In this document: piece after piece, positions 33,876 to 42,850 of the stretch
How positions within the stretch are numbered: position 1 is the first letter of the stretch
Layout of the letters: each line of letters starts with the position of its first letter
DNA from: Pseudomonas knackmussii B13
GTDB lineage: Bacteria; Pseudomonadota; Gammaproteobacteria; Pseudomonadales; Pseudomonadaceae
Assembly: GCF_000689415.1 (NCBI RefSeq)
Contig: NZ_HG322950.1
Span: forward strand, 4,471,501-4,535,500
Length of the DNA: 64,000 nt
Reading direction: 5' to 3'
Program-made: the position numbers and the translations under genes
The notes under the pieces: model-generated
The model's database searches: none
The model's input: only the letters and a program-made list of their open reading frames with translations
What the model was told of the DNA's origin: nothing

Positions 33876-34568
33876 TCAGCCCAGCGTCGCCAGGCACTCG
33901 CGCGCGGCCTTGAGATCGGGTGTCGCGAAGCCTTCCTCGAAGCGAGCGTAGACGGATGCCAGCATCTCCCGCGCCGGCGCAACGAGGCCCTGGTCGCGCC
34001 AGAGCCGGGCCAGGGTGGTCGCGCAGCGCAGTTCCCAGGCGAGCGCGCCGCTTCGGCGGGCCAGCTCGAGCGCCCGCGACAACTGGGACTCGGCCTCGCC
34101 ACCCTCGCTGCCTCGCTCGAGCAGCTGGCACGCCTCGATGCGCAGCCACTCCGGGGCACACCAGCCGGTGGCACTGCTGCCGGCCCGCTGCGACGCCAGC
34201 TCCTGGCTGCCACCGAGCGTCATGACGATGTCCCTCACCAGCCCGCTGGCCGGCGTCGTTGGCAAGGGCAGGCCCGTGCAACGCATCACCCCGGCATAGT
34301 GCTGCGCCCAGTCGGCGAACAGCGGGATGGAATGCCGCGAGGCAGCCTCGAACAACTGCCGCAGCCGGCTGGCGGCCTTTTCGTATTCGCCGTTGTAGTG
34401 GGCGATCACGCAGCCGGCGTTTTCCAGCAGCACGAGCAGCAGTGCGAAGGCGCGTCGCCCGAGGCGCAGCGGCCGGCCGTTCTCGACGATGGAGCAGGTC
34501 GCGGGATAGACCAGATAAGGGCCGAAACCCAGGGCGGGTTCGGCCGGCATCGATTGTTCTTTTCTCAT
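33876..34568 (-). pseudogene. Internally deleted winged-helix ATPase-type regulator
   Basis: The frame is intact for 230 codons but looks like two ends of a much longer protein. Residues 13-55 (LGFGPYLVYPATCSIVENG, LRLGRRAFALLLVLLENAG) are the first half of an OmpR/CadC-type winged helix, cut before the recognition helix. Residues from 56 (AHYNGEYEKAASRLRQLFEA through the end) match the C-terminal helical repeats of winged-helix-NB-ARC regulators, including WELRCATTLARLWRDQG. The recognition helix and the whole ATPase domain are gone. The junction is near 34403. Translation from ATG 34568 (AGGA upstream) or 34550 is possible, but DNA binding is unlikely. Confidence 0.7.
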
Positions 34569-34904
34569 GGTTCCTGGTTGTTCGTGCACGCGGGCAAGGC
34601 GCCGGCTTCAAGGTGGCAGGCTGCCTCGGGTGCAGCTCCGCGGAGCCGCCGATTCCGTTCTAGTGCAAAAAGGATGACGTTGCCGAGTGCAACCGCATAA
34701 AAATTAACAACGACTAACACGGCCGCTCGCTCAAGCCCACGCTAGAGCGCAATCCGCGCCGTTGAGCACCCACGATCATCCGCCCAACGGCCGCCCCATC
34801 CTCCCGGCACGGCATGACAACCCGCCTTCATGCACCGAAATGAAGCCGTCCGCCTTCGCCGCTGCCGCCGCTTAATGAGCATTAACCGGCATTAACTGGC
34901 TGCC
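34569..34904. other. Divergent intergenic region before the AraC-like gene
   Basis: About 336 bases without a gene. It has a locally AT-richer segment (TGCAACCGCATAAAAATTAACAACGAC near 34688-34714) and a direct repeat GCATTAACCGGCATTAAC (34878-34896), which could be promoter and regulator-binding sequences for the AraC-like gene. No function shown. Confidence 0.45.
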
Positions 34905-35318
34905 TTGCCGACGCCCGCGAAAGATAGCGATACGTCCATTTCAGTGAGAGCAGCCATGCTCAGTCGGAGTATCGAGCGCAGCGCCGGGAGCGCGCCCACG
35001 CGCAAGCTCGCTTGCTGGCAGGAAGAACGGGCCCGCAGGCTCATCCTCGCGCACCTGGAAAGCGGCATCAGCGTCACCCTGCTGGCCGAGGCCTGCGCCC
35101 TTTCGCGCAGCGACTTCACGCGCAAGTTCAAGGCCAGTATCGGCCATTCGCCCCAGGAGTGGATGCGCCTGCAGCGGGTGGAAAAGGCCAAGCGCCTGCT
35201 GGCCGAGGCGACCTTGCCGCTGGCGGAGATCGGGCTGGAATGCGGCTTCTACGACCAGGCGCATTTCTGCCGCGTGTTCAACCGCCTGACCGGCCTGTCC
35301 CCCAGCGCCTGGCGCTGA
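34905..35318 (+). CDS. Short AraC-type DNA-binding protein
   Basis: A protein of up to 137 residues (ATG 34905; a second start at 34956, MLSRSIERS, gives 120). It is essentially only the AraC double HTH: ARRLILAHLESGISVTLLAE, CALSRSDFTRKFKASIGHSP, LPLAEIGLECGFYDQAHFCR, GLSPSAWR. No ligand-binding domain is present, as in SoxS/MarA-size regulators and some Pseudomonas paralogues. It is convergent with the MFS gene at 35337-36941. Confidence 0.8.
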   Translation: MPTPAKDSDTSISVRAAMLSRSIERSAGSAPTRKLACWQEERARRLILAHLESGISVTLLAEACALSRSDFTRKFKASIGHSPQEWMRLQRVEKAKRLLAEATLPLAEIGLECGFYDQAHFCRVFNRLTGLSPSAWR

Positions 35319-35336
35319 GTGCGAACAGCTGAAAGA

Positions 35337-36941
35337 TCAACGCCCGGGCGCTGCAAGCAGATGGCGGATCTGCACCGCCACCCCCTCTTCCTGGAAGCGC
35401 CGCGCGGCGGCCTCGATGGCCTGCTCGGCGCGGGTGACGCGGCCGTGGTGGCGCAGGTGCTCCAGCCAGGATTCGTCGAAGAAGAACTCCAGCCAGCGCG
35501 TCGGGTCCTCGCTGTCCTGCACCAGGCCCCAGGAGAACGCCCCGTTGCGCTGGCGCATGCGGCGCACGTCCTGCATGGCGGCGCGGAAGGCATCCTGCTG
35601 CTCGGCGGCGATGCGGTATTCCAGGGTCACCATCACCGGGCCACGCTCGCGGTCCAGCGCGGCATCAAGAAGCGGCGCCGGCCAGTGCAGTGAAGGTGCC
35701 AGGTCGTCGGCACGGCTGGCCGGCAGCGGGAAGCGCCAGCGCGCCAGCAGGCCGAGCAGCAGCACCAGGCCACCGCCGGAAAACGCCGCGGCCATCGACA
35801 GGTGGCTGGCCACCGCGCCCCAGGCCACGCCGCCCGCCGCCGAGCAACCGAAGAACACCAGGATGTACAGCGACAGCGCCCGTGCCCGCACCCAGGCCGG
35901 CACCGAGGTCTGTGCCGCCACCTGCAGGCTCGACAGCACGGCGATCCAGGCCGCGCCGCTGAGCAGCATCAGTGGCGCCAGCAGCAGGAATGAACGCAGA
36001 TACGCCAGGCCGAACAGCACCCCGGCGTAAACCACGCTGGCCAACAGCACCAGGGTGTCGTTGCTACAGCGCGCGCGTAGCTTCGGCAGGCCGACGGCGC
36101 CGAGCACCGCCCCCACGCCGACGCAGCCGAGCAGGATGCCGTAGTCCAGCGGCGTGCCGCCCAGCTCGCGACGAACCAGCAGCGGCAGCAGCGCCATGCC
36201 GGCCGCCGCACCGAGGAAGAAGGCGGCTGTACGCACCAGCACCGCTTGCAGCGGGTGCGCGCTGCGGGCATAGCGCAGGCCGGCGCGCAGTGCGCCGAAC
36301 AGCCGCTCGGCGGGCAGCACAGACTCGCTCGGCGTGCGCTTCCAGGCGAACAGCGCGCCTATCACTGCGAGGAAGGAAACGGCATTCAGGGCGAAGGTCA
36401 GCCAGGGGCCGCTCAGGCTCACCAGCACCCCGGCCAGCGCCGGGCCGAGCGCCCGCGCCACGTTGACGCCGAGGCTGGACAAGGCCACCGCCGCCGGCAG
36501 CTCGTCGCGGCTGACCAGCTCCGGCGCCAGGGCGGTCCAGGCCGGCATCATCAGCGCGGTGCCCAGGCCCATGGCGAAGGTCAGCGCCAGCAGCAGCGGC
36601 ACGGTCATCCAGCCGGCCAGGGTCAGCAGCGCGAGCACCAGGGCCACCGCCGCCATCCACACCTGCACCGCCAGTAGGTAGCGGCGCTTGTCGACGATGT
36701 CGGCGAGCGCCCCCGCCGGCAGCGCCAGCAGGAACACCGGCAGGGCCCCGGCGACCTGCACCAGGGCCACCGACAGCGGGCTGGCCGACAGGCTGGTCAT
36801 CAGCCAGCCGGCGCCCACTTCATGCATCCAGGTGCCGATGTTCGAGGCGATGCTGGCCAGCCACAGCCAGCGGAACACCTTCGCCTTCAGCGGTTGCCAG
36901 GGCGAGCTGGCCGGCGCTTTCGCCTCGTCCATCGCGGCCAT
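35337..36941 (-). CDS. MFS_3-type transporter with C-terminal ABM-like domain
   Basis: A 534-residue protein. Residues 1 to about 410 have 10-12 membrane segments of the MFS_3 (enterobactin exporter-like) class, with WMHEVGAGWLMTSLSASP and PAGALADIVDKRRYLL. From about 430 a soluble tail (VMVTLEYRIAAEQQDAFRAA, RRMRQRNGAFSWGLVQDSED, WLEFFFDESWLEHLRHHGR) resembles an antibiotic-biosynthesis-monooxygenase-like ferredoxin fold. It is the last gene of the 40237-to-35337 operon and starts 2 bases from the amidohydrolase stop. Substrate unknown. Confidence 0.8.
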   Translation of the reverse strand: MAAMDEAKAPASSPWQPLKAKVFRWLWLASIASNIGTWMHEVGAGWLMTSLSASPLSVALVQVAGALPVFLLALPAGALADIVDKRRYLLAVQVWMAAVALVLALLTLAGWMTVPLLLALTFAMGLGTALMMPAWTALAPELVSRDELPAAVALSSLGVNVARALGPALAGVLVSLSGPWLTFALNAVSFLAVIGALFAWKRTPSESVLPAERLFGALRAGLRYARSAHPLQAVLVRTAAFFLGAAAGMALLPLLVRRELGGTPLDYGILLGCVGVGAVLGAVGLPKLRARCSNDTLVLLASVVYAGVLFGLAYLRSFLLLAPLMLLSGAAWIAVLSSLQVAAQTSVPAWVRARALSLYILVFFGCSAAGGVAWGAVASHLSMAAAFSGGGLVLLLGLLARWRFPLPASRADDLAPSLHWPAPLLDAALDRERGPVMVTLEYRIAAEQQDAFRAAMQDVRRMRQRNGAFSWGLVQDSEDPTRWLEFFFDESWLEHLRHHGRVTRAEQAIEAAARRFQEEGVAVQIRHLLAAPGR

Positions 36942-36943
36942 GC

Positions 36944-38785
36944 TCAGAAGGCGAAGCAGGAGCAGCCGAAGGCGCCCCAGAAGCCGGCGAAGTCGCTCAC
37001 CGGCACGTCCTTCGTGCGCGCCCGTTCATGGGAGTGGCCATGCACCGTGCAGGAGCCGACGCACTGGTGCACCGCCTTCTGCAGCGGCGCCTGCGGGCGC
37101 CAGTGCCCCGGCACCTTGACCACCGGCGACCAGTCCGGCACGACCGGCAGCACCGGCGGCGCCAGCTTGTCGAACGGGCCGGCGCCGTGGACCACCTTGC
37201 CGCCGACCACGGTCAGCACCGACTCGATGCCCTTGATCGCCTCTTCCTCGACGCTGAAGAAGTCTTCCGAGAGCGCCGCGAGGTCGGCCAGCTGGCCCAC
37301 CTTGATCTGCCCCTTCTTGCCCTGCTCGCTGGAGAACCAGGCGCTGCCATGGGTGTACAGCTGCAGCGCCAGCTCGCGGGACAGGCCCTCGGGGTACAGG
37401 CTCAGGCCGCCCACGGTCTTGCCGCTGACCAGCCAGTACAGCGAGGTCCAGGGGTTGTAGCTGGAGACGCGGGTGGCGTCGCTGCCCGCCCCTACCGGCA
37501 CGCCCTCGGCGAGCATGCGCTTGATCGGCGGCGTGGCTTCGGCGGCCTTGGCGCCGTAGCGGTCGACGAAGTACTCGCCCTGGAAGGCCATGCGGTCCTG
37601 GATCGCGATGCCGCCGCCCAGCGCACGCACGCGTTCGATGTTGTGCGGGGTGATGGTCTCGGCGTGGTCGAAGAACCACGGCAGGCCGTTGAACGGAATG
37701 TCGCGGTCGACCTTCTCGAACACGTCGAGCATGCGCGAGATGGATTCGTTGTAGGTGGCGTGCAGGCGGAACGGCCAGCGGTTGGCGACCAGGTGGCGGA
37801 CCACCGGTTCCAGCTCGTCTTCCATGCTCGCCGGCAGGTCCGGGCGCGGTTCGAGGAAGTCCTCGAAGTCGGCGGCGGAGAACACCAGCATCTCGCCGGC
37901 GCCGTTGTGGCGGAAGTAGTCGGTGCCCTGGCCGTAGGTGACGGTGCGGGTCCAGTTCTGGAAGTCGGCGAGCTCTTCCTTGGGCTTCTGGGTGAACAGG
38001 TTGTAGGCGATGCGCACGGTCAGCTGGTCGGCGTCGGCCAGCTGCTGGATCACCTGGTAGTCATCGGGGTAGTTCTGGAAGCCGCCGCCGGCGTCGATCA
38101 CGCTGGTCAGGCCGAGGCGGTTGAGCTCGCGCATGAACTGCCGGGTCGAGTTGACCTGGTACTCCAGCGGCAGCTTCGGCCCCTTGGCAAGGGTGGCGTA
38201 GAGGATCATCGCGTTGGGCCGCGCAATCAGCATGCCGGTGGGTTCGCCGTTGCTGTCGCGGACGATCTCGCCGCCGGGCGGGTTCGGCGTGTCCTTGGTG
38301 TAGCCGACCACGCGCAGGGCGGCGCGGTTGAGCAAGGCGCGGTCGTACAGGTGCAGGACGAACACCGGGGTGTCCGGCGCCGCCTTGTTCAGCTCCTCCA
38401 GGGTCGGCATGCGCCGCTCGGCGAACTGGAATTCGTTCCACCCGCCGACCACCCGCACCCACTGCGGCGTGGGCGTGCGCTGGGCCTGCAGGCGCAGCAT
38501 GTCGAGGGCGTCGGCCAGCGAGGGCACGCCCTCCCAGCGCAGCTCCAGGTTGTAGTTGAGGCCGCCGCGGATCAGGTGCAGGTGCGAGTCGTTGAGGCCG
38601 GGAATCACGCAGCGCCGCTGCAGGTCGATGACCTGGGTGGCGGCGCCGCGCAGCGCCATGGCCTCGGCATCGCTGCCGACGGCGAGGAACTTGCCGTCCT
38701 TGATCGCCACGGCGGTGGCGCTGGGGTTCTCGCGATCCACCGTGTGGATGCGTCCGTTGTGCAGGATCAGGTCTGCCTGGTGCAT
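36944..38785 (-). CDS. YtcJ-like metal-dependent amidohydrolase
   Basis: A 613-residue amidohydrolase_3-family protein. The N-terminal beta domain (LILHNGRIHTVDRENPSAT) leads into the metal-binding HLHLIRGG, a mid-barrel histidine in PFRLHATYNES, FFDHAETI, and a C-terminal aspartate region GAGSDATRVSSYNPW. These hydrolases cleave amide or related bonds; substrates vary. The last 60 residues are an unusual extension with several cysteines and histidines (HQCVGSCTVHGHSHERA, FGCSCF). It is flanked by the chloroperoxidase-like hydrolase and the MFS gene in one operon. Confidence 0.8.
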   Translation of the reverse strand: MHQADLILHNGRIHTVDRENPSATAVAIKDGKFLAVGSDAEAMALRGAATQVIDLQRRCVIPGLNDSHLHLIRGGLNYNLELRWEGVPSLADALDMLRLQAQRTPTPQWVRVVGGWNEFQFAERRMPTLEELNKAAPDTPVFVLHLYDRALLNRAALRVVGYTKDTPNPPGGEIVRDSNGEPTGMLIARPNAMILYATLAKGPKLPLEYQVNSTRQFMRELNRLGLTSVIDAGGGFQNYPDDYQVIQQLADADQLTVRIAYNLFTQKPKEELADFQNWTRTVTYGQGTDYFRHNGAGEMLVFSAADFEDFLEPRPDLPASMEDELEPVVRHLVANRWPFRLHATYNESISRMLDVFEKVDRDIPFNGLPWFFDHAETITPHNIERVRALGGGIAIQDRMAFQGEYFVDRYGAKAAEATPPIKRMLAEGVPVGAGSDATRVSSYNPWTSLYWLVSGKTVGGLSLYPEGLSRELALQLYTHGSAWFSSEQGKKGQIKVGQLADLAALSEDFFSVEEEAIKGIESVLTVVGGKVVHGAGPFDKLAPPVLPVVPDWSPVVKVPGHWRPQAPLQKAVHQCVGSCTVHGHSHERARTKDVPVSDFAGFWGAFGCSCFAF

Positions 38786-38799
38786 GGCGCGTCTCCCAA

Positions 38800-39618
38800 T
38801 CAGCGGGCCAGGAAGGCCAGCAGGTCTTCGTTGAGCTGTTGCGCGTGGGTCACGGCGAAGCCGTGCGGCGCGCCCGCGTATACCTTCAGCTGAGCACCGG
38901 GGATCATTTGCGCGGCCAGCTTGCCGGTGGTTTCGAAGGGCACGATCTGGTCGTCGTCGCCATGGATCACCAGGGTCGGCACGTCGATCTTCGCCATGTC
39001 GGCGCGGAAGTCGGTGCCGCCGAAGGCGGTCACGCAGTCGATGGTGCCCTTGATCGAAGCCAGCAGCGCGATGTTCAGGGTCTGGGTGAGCACGCCCTGG
39101 GACACCTTCTGGCCATGGTTGATGCCGTAGAAGGGGCTGGCGAAGTCGGCGATGAACTGCGCGCGGTCCTGGCGCAGGCCGGCGACGATGCCGTCGAACA
39201 CAGCCGTGTCGACACCCTGCGGGTAGTCCGCCGCGCGGCCGAAGATCGGCGTCACCGCGCCGAGCAACACCAGGCCGGCCACGCGCGAGCTGCCGTGGCG
39301 GGCGATGTAGCGGCTGACGTCGCCGCCGCCCATGGAGAAGCCGACCAGGGTCACCTCGCGCAGGTCCAGGTGCTCGATCAGCTGGGCAATGTCGTCGGCG
39401 AAGGTGTCGTAGTCGTAGCCGTTCCACGGCTGGCTGGAACGGCCGAAGCCACGGCGGTCGAAGGCGATGGTGCGGTAGCCGCGGCTGCTCAGGTACTCCA
39501 TCTGCACCTCCCACATGTCGCCGTCCAGCGGCCAGCCGTGGCTGAACAACACGGGCTTGCCGCTGCCCCAGTCCTTGAAATAGATCTCGCTGCCGTCACG
39601 GGTGAGGAATGTGCTCAT
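38800..39618 (-). CDS. Alpha/beta hydrolase of the cofactor-free haloperoxidase/arylesterase type
   Basis: A 272-residue alpha/beta hydrolase. Catalytic triad: Ser in VGFSMGGGDVSRY, Asp in HGDDDQIVPFETT, His in GAPHGFAVTHAQQ. The N-terminal FLTRDGSEIYFKDWGSGKP and HGWPLDGDMWE are typical of non-heme chloroperoxidase/esterases. It is not HsaD-like in its motifs. It lies between the ABM-domain protein and the amidohydrolase in the same operon. Confidence 0.85.
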   Translation of the reverse strand: MSTFLTRDGSEIYFKDWGSGKPVLFSHGWPLDGDMWEVQMEYLSSRGYRTIAFDRRGFGRSSQPWNGYDYDTFADDIAQLIEHLDLREVTLVGFSMGGGDVSRYIARHGSSRVAGLVLLGAVTPIFGRAADYPQGVDTAVFDGIVAGLRQDRAQFIADFASPFYGINHGQKVSQGVLTQTLNIALLASIKGTIDCVTAFGGTDFRADMAKIDVPTLVIHGDDDQIVPFETTGKLAAQMIPGAQLKVYAGAPHGFAVTHAQQLNEDLLAFLAR

Positions 39619-39667
39619 GGGGAATCTCCGAGAGTGGGGAATGGACGTGAATCGAGTGCCGTGGAGC

Positions 39668-40237
39668 CTAGACCGGCCTGAGCCAGTCGGCGCACAGGCG
39701 GGTAACCCAGGGCATGATCAGGAAGACAACCGGTACGACGATGCACAGGGTGATGAGCAGATTGCTCGGGACCAGGCCACCCAGTGCCGGAAAGCGCTCG
39801 AACACCGGCGCCCAGAGCCGGGGGACCAGCATGCTCAGCGGGCTGATCACCAGGAAGGTGAGTACCGCCTGCTTCCACTTCGGCGGCTGGCGGGCGCCGC
39901 CGCGTAGCGGGGTGAACCAGAATTCGGGGTCGTCGTGGACCAGCGGATGGTCGCCGCCTTCGAGCATCGGCAAGGCCTCGGCGATCAGTTCGGCGCGCTC
40001 GGCGGATTCGATCCAGGCCTGCAGCTGGGCTGCCTCGGCGAAGCGCACCAGGGTGGTGAACAGCGCCTCGTCGCCGCCGGGACGGATCACGTTGACCCCC
40101 AGGTGCCCCGGCCAGTGCTGCGCCGCCTTCACCGCCCGGCGCAGCCAGGCCTCGTACTGGGCCAGGGCCTCGCGGCGCACCTTGTGGTAGATCACCAGGG
40201 TCACCACGCTGTTCAGGTCAATGGCTGTGCTGCTCAT
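39668..40237 (-). CDS. ABM-domain protein with C-terminal membrane anchor
   Basis: A 189-residue protein. Residues 10-115 form an antibiotic-biosynthesis-monooxygenase-like domain (VTLVIYHKVRREALAQYEAW, HWPGHLGVNVIRPGG). Residues 120-185 hold two membrane segments (AVLTFLVISPLSMLVPRLW and LLITLCIVVPVVFLIMPWV). This soluble-plus-membrane form is common in proteobacteria and of unknown function. It is the first gene of the operon 40237-35337. ATG 40237 was chosen; the frame is open further upstream. Confidence 0.75.
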   Translation of the reverse strand: MSSTAIDLNSVVTLVIYHKVRREALAQYEAWLRRAVKAAQHWPGHLGVNVIRPGGDEALFTTLVRFAEAAQLQAWIESAERAELIAEALPMLEGGDHPLVHDDPEFWFTPLRGGARQPPKWKQAVLTFLVISPLSMLVPRLWAPVFERFPALGGLVPSNLLITLCIVVPVVFLIMPWVTRLCADWLRPV

Positions 40238-40343
40238 GGGCGTTCCGTCGGCTCGCGTGTCGATGCCGACGACTATGGACGCCGCCAGGAAGCTTGCATT
40301 GGACGGATGTGCTGCCCCGCCGTCAGCGAGGCGTGAGCACGGG

Positions 40344-41723
40344 TCAGGCCACGGGTAGGGCCAGTTGCGGCCAGCCGGCCTCGGCATCGCGGCGCACGTA
40401 GGCGCGCACCGTGTTGGGCATCCGGTAGAGCACGCCGCGCTCGCCGTGCTCGGCCAGCAGCAGGGACTTTTCCACCAGTTGCCCGACCACGCCGAAGATG
40501 CAGTCGCGACACTGCAGGGCGCCGTCGAGCGCCTCGGCCGCCGCGCTCAGGCTGAAGGCACCGGCGAACTCGGCGAGCTGGCGCAGGCAGCTCTGCTGGC
40601 AGGCATCGAGCAGGCAGAAGCTCCAGTCGTAGGTTGCCTGCAGGCTCTGCTGGCGCGCAGGGGCGGTGCGGCGGCCGGGCATCAGCAGGTGCATGCGGCT
40701 GCCGAGCAGTTGCTCCAGCGCCTCCAGTCCGACCACGTCCACCTGGCGCGCGGCCATCTCGATGGCCAGGGGAATGCCGTCGAGGCTGCGGCAGATATTC
40801 GCCAGCACCGGCAACTGCGCGGGACGCAGGGCGAAGTGCTCGGACGCCTCGCGGGCGCGGGCCAGGAACAGTTCGATGGCCGAGCAACCGAGGATGCGCT
40901 GCGGATCGCTGACGCCAGGCTCGGGCACTTCCAGCGGCGACAGGCGCAGCACGTGCTCGCCCGCGGCGCGCAGCGGTTCGCGGCTGGTGGCGAGGATGTG
41001 CAGCGCGGGGTGCAGGCGCAGCAGGTGCTCGACCTGCTCGGCGCAATCCCGGGCCAGGTGCTCGCAGTTGTCCAGCAGCAGCAACAGCGGGCCGCCCGCC
41101 GGCTCGCCGAGCAGGCGCGCCAGGCCGTGGGACAGCGCCACGCCATCGGGATAGTTCGACAGGTCGGCGAAGCACACGCGCGGGAAGTCTTCGCGCAGGT
41201 GTTCGGCGACCTGGATCGCCAGCGACGTCTTGCCCATGCCGCCGGGCCCGACCAGGGTCAGGATGCGCGTGCGCGGCACCCGCTCGACCAGTTGCCGCAG
41301 CCACTGCTCGCGGCCGACCAGGCCGACCAGCAGCACCGGCAGGTTGCCCGCCACGCTCGAGGCAGCCGCCGCCGGCGCCTCGCCCAGCGTCTCGACCACG
41401 CCGACGAAGCCATAGCCGCGCAGCGGCACGTTGGCGATGTAGCGCTCGCCGGTGCGCCCTTCGCCCAGGGCACGACGCAACGCGGCGATGTGCACGCGCA
41501 GGTTGATCTCTTCGACCACGGTGCCGCCCCAGACCTGGGCGATGATGCTTTCCTTGGGGATGATTTCGCCGGGCCGCGCGATCAGCACGCGGAGGATGTC
41601 CAGGGCGCGGCTGCCGACCTGCACCGGACGCTCGCCCTGCAGCAATTGCCGGCTGTAGGGGTGGAACTGGAAGCGACCGAACTGCAGGACGGTCGCGGTA
41701 TCGAATGGCGTCTCGGCGCGCAT
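40344..41723 (-). CDS. Winged-helix/NB-ARC ATPase transcriptional regulator
   Basis: A 459-residue regulator. Residues 1-110 are an OmpR/CadC-type winged helix (FGRFQFHPYSRQLLQGERPV, IIAQVWGGTVVEEINLRVH). An AAA/NB-ARC-like ATPase follows with Walker A VGPGGMGKTSLA, Walker B LLLLLDNCEHL and TSREPLR. It stops after the winged part of the ATPase module and lacks the long C-terminal helical repeats of most relatives, which run to about 900 residues. It is upstream of, and on the same strand as, the ABM/hydrolase/amidohydrolase/MFS operon and probably regulates it. Confidence 0.8.
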   Translation of the reverse strand: MRAETPFDTATVLQFGRFQFHPYSRQLLQGERPVQVGSRALDILRVLIARPGEIIPKESIIAQVWGGTVVEEINLRVHIAALRRALGEGRTGERYIANVPLRGYGFVGVVETLGEAPAAAASSVAGNLPVLLVGLVGREQWLRQLVERVPRTRILTLVGPGGMGKTSLAIQVAEHLREDFPRVCFADLSNYPDGVALSHGLARLLGEPAGGPLLLLLDNCEHLARDCAEQVEHLLRLHPALHILATSREPLRAAGEHVLRLSPLEVPEPGVSDPQRILGCSAIELFLARAREASEHFALRPAQLPVLANICRSLDGIPLAIEMAARQVDVVGLEALEQLLGSRMHLLMPGRRTAPARQQSLQATYDWSFCLLDACQQSCLRQLAEFAGAFSLSAAAEALDGALQCRDCIFGVVGQLVEKSLLLAEHGERGVLYRMPNTVRAYVRRDAEAGWPQLALPVA

Positions 41724-41893
41724 CTGCAGTTTTCCTCCGGAGCGAGCAATGGCTCTAGGTCAAGGCTTCCAAGCGAAGCCTCGACACTCAGGCAGTACCG
41801 CTTAAATCGTTGAAGCAGTCATTCTGGCAGCCCTGGATGACAGCGCAATTCATCCGGGGGGAAGGATTCGGCCAATCAGGGGGCGCAGGACGG

Positions 41894-42850
41894 TCAAATG
41901 CCGCCGAACTGCTCGCGGTACTGGCTGGGTGACATGCCGATGCGCTCGCCGAACAGCGTGCGCATGTGCCGCGGGCTGCCGAAGCCGCTGCGGCAGGCCA
42001 CCTGCTTGAGCGGCAGGTCGCTGCTTTCCAGCAGCTTGCGCGCGTGGTCGATGCGCGCGTTCTGCACGTACTGCATGGGCGTGACCTTCGTCTCGCGCAG
42101 GAAGGCCCGGGAGAAGTTGCGCGGGCTCATGGACACCAGTTCGGCGAGGCGCGCCACGGTCAGCGGCTCGTCGAGGTGATCGATGATGTACGCCTGGGCG
42201 CGCGCAATGGCCGTGCCGTCGCGCAATACCGCGGCCAGCAGCGGCGAGTAAGGGTTCTGCCCGCCCGGCCGCTTGATCACCACCAGCAGCACCTTCGCCA
42301 CCTCCAGCGCCACGTCCCGGCCGTGATCCTCGGCAACCACCGCCAGGGCCATGTCGATGCCGGCGGTCACCCCGCCGGAGGTGATCAGGTCACGGTCCAG
42401 CACGTAGATGCGCTCGGCCTCCACCTGCGCCTGTGGATAGCGATCGGCCAGGCGCTTGAGGTAGTTCCAGTGGGTGGTGCAGCGATAGCCGTCGAGCAGG
42501 CCGGCCTCGCCGAGGATGAAGGTGCCGGTGCAGATCGCGCCGTAGCGTGGCACGCGTCGCGCCGCCTGCCCCAGCCAGGCGCTCAGGCCCTCGTGGCGGT
42601 CGTTGTAGGCGCCCGGCCCGCCGGGTACCAGCAGCAGGTCGACGGCATCGGGCATCTGCTCCAGGCGCAGGTCCGCCTGCACCCGCAAGCCGCAGGACGA
42701 ACGCATCACTGCGTCGCTCTCGGCCAGGGTCAGCAAGCGGTAGTGATGTTCCGCCGGCAGATAGCGGTTAGCCACGGAGAACACCTCCATGGGGCCCGAT
42801 ACATCGAGCATCAGTACATCCGGGTAGAGCACCACGGCGACGGTCTTCAT
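41894..42850 (-). CDS. GlxA-type AraC regulator with DJ-1/PfpI domain
   Basis: A 318-residue regulator. Residues 1-180 are a DJ-1/PfpI-like domain (VAVVLYPDVLMLDVSGPMEV, GAICTGTFILGEAGLLDGYR with its cysteine), followed by an AraC double HTH (VARLAELVSMSPRNFSRAFL, CRSGFGSPRHMRTLFGERIG). It is divergent from the isochorismatase-family gene across 301 bases that contain a 16-bp palindrome, and is its probable regulator. Confidence 0.85.
   Translation of the reverse strand: MKTVAVVLYPDVLMLDVSGPMEVFSVANRYLPAEHHYRLLTLAESDAVMRSSCGLRVQADLRLEQMPDAVDLLLVPGGPGAYNDRHEGLSAWLGQAARRVPRYGAICTGTFILGEAGLLDGYRCTTHWNYLKRLADRYPQAQVEAERIYVLDRDLITSGGVTAGIDMALAVVAEDHGRDVALEVAKVLLVVIKRPGGQNPYSPLLAAVLRDGTAIARAQAYIIDHLDEPLTVARLAELVSMSPRNFSRAFLRETKVTPMQYVQNARIDHARKLLESSDLPLKQVACRSGFGSPRHMRTLFGERIGMSPSQYREQFGGI

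Noticed and set aside
38800..39618. Alpha/beta hydrolase as the missing HsaD (4,9-DSHA hydrolase)
   Set aside because: Motifs fit cofactor-free haloperoxidase/arylesterases, it is in an unrelated operon, and it has no CTAGTCCC-type promoter.
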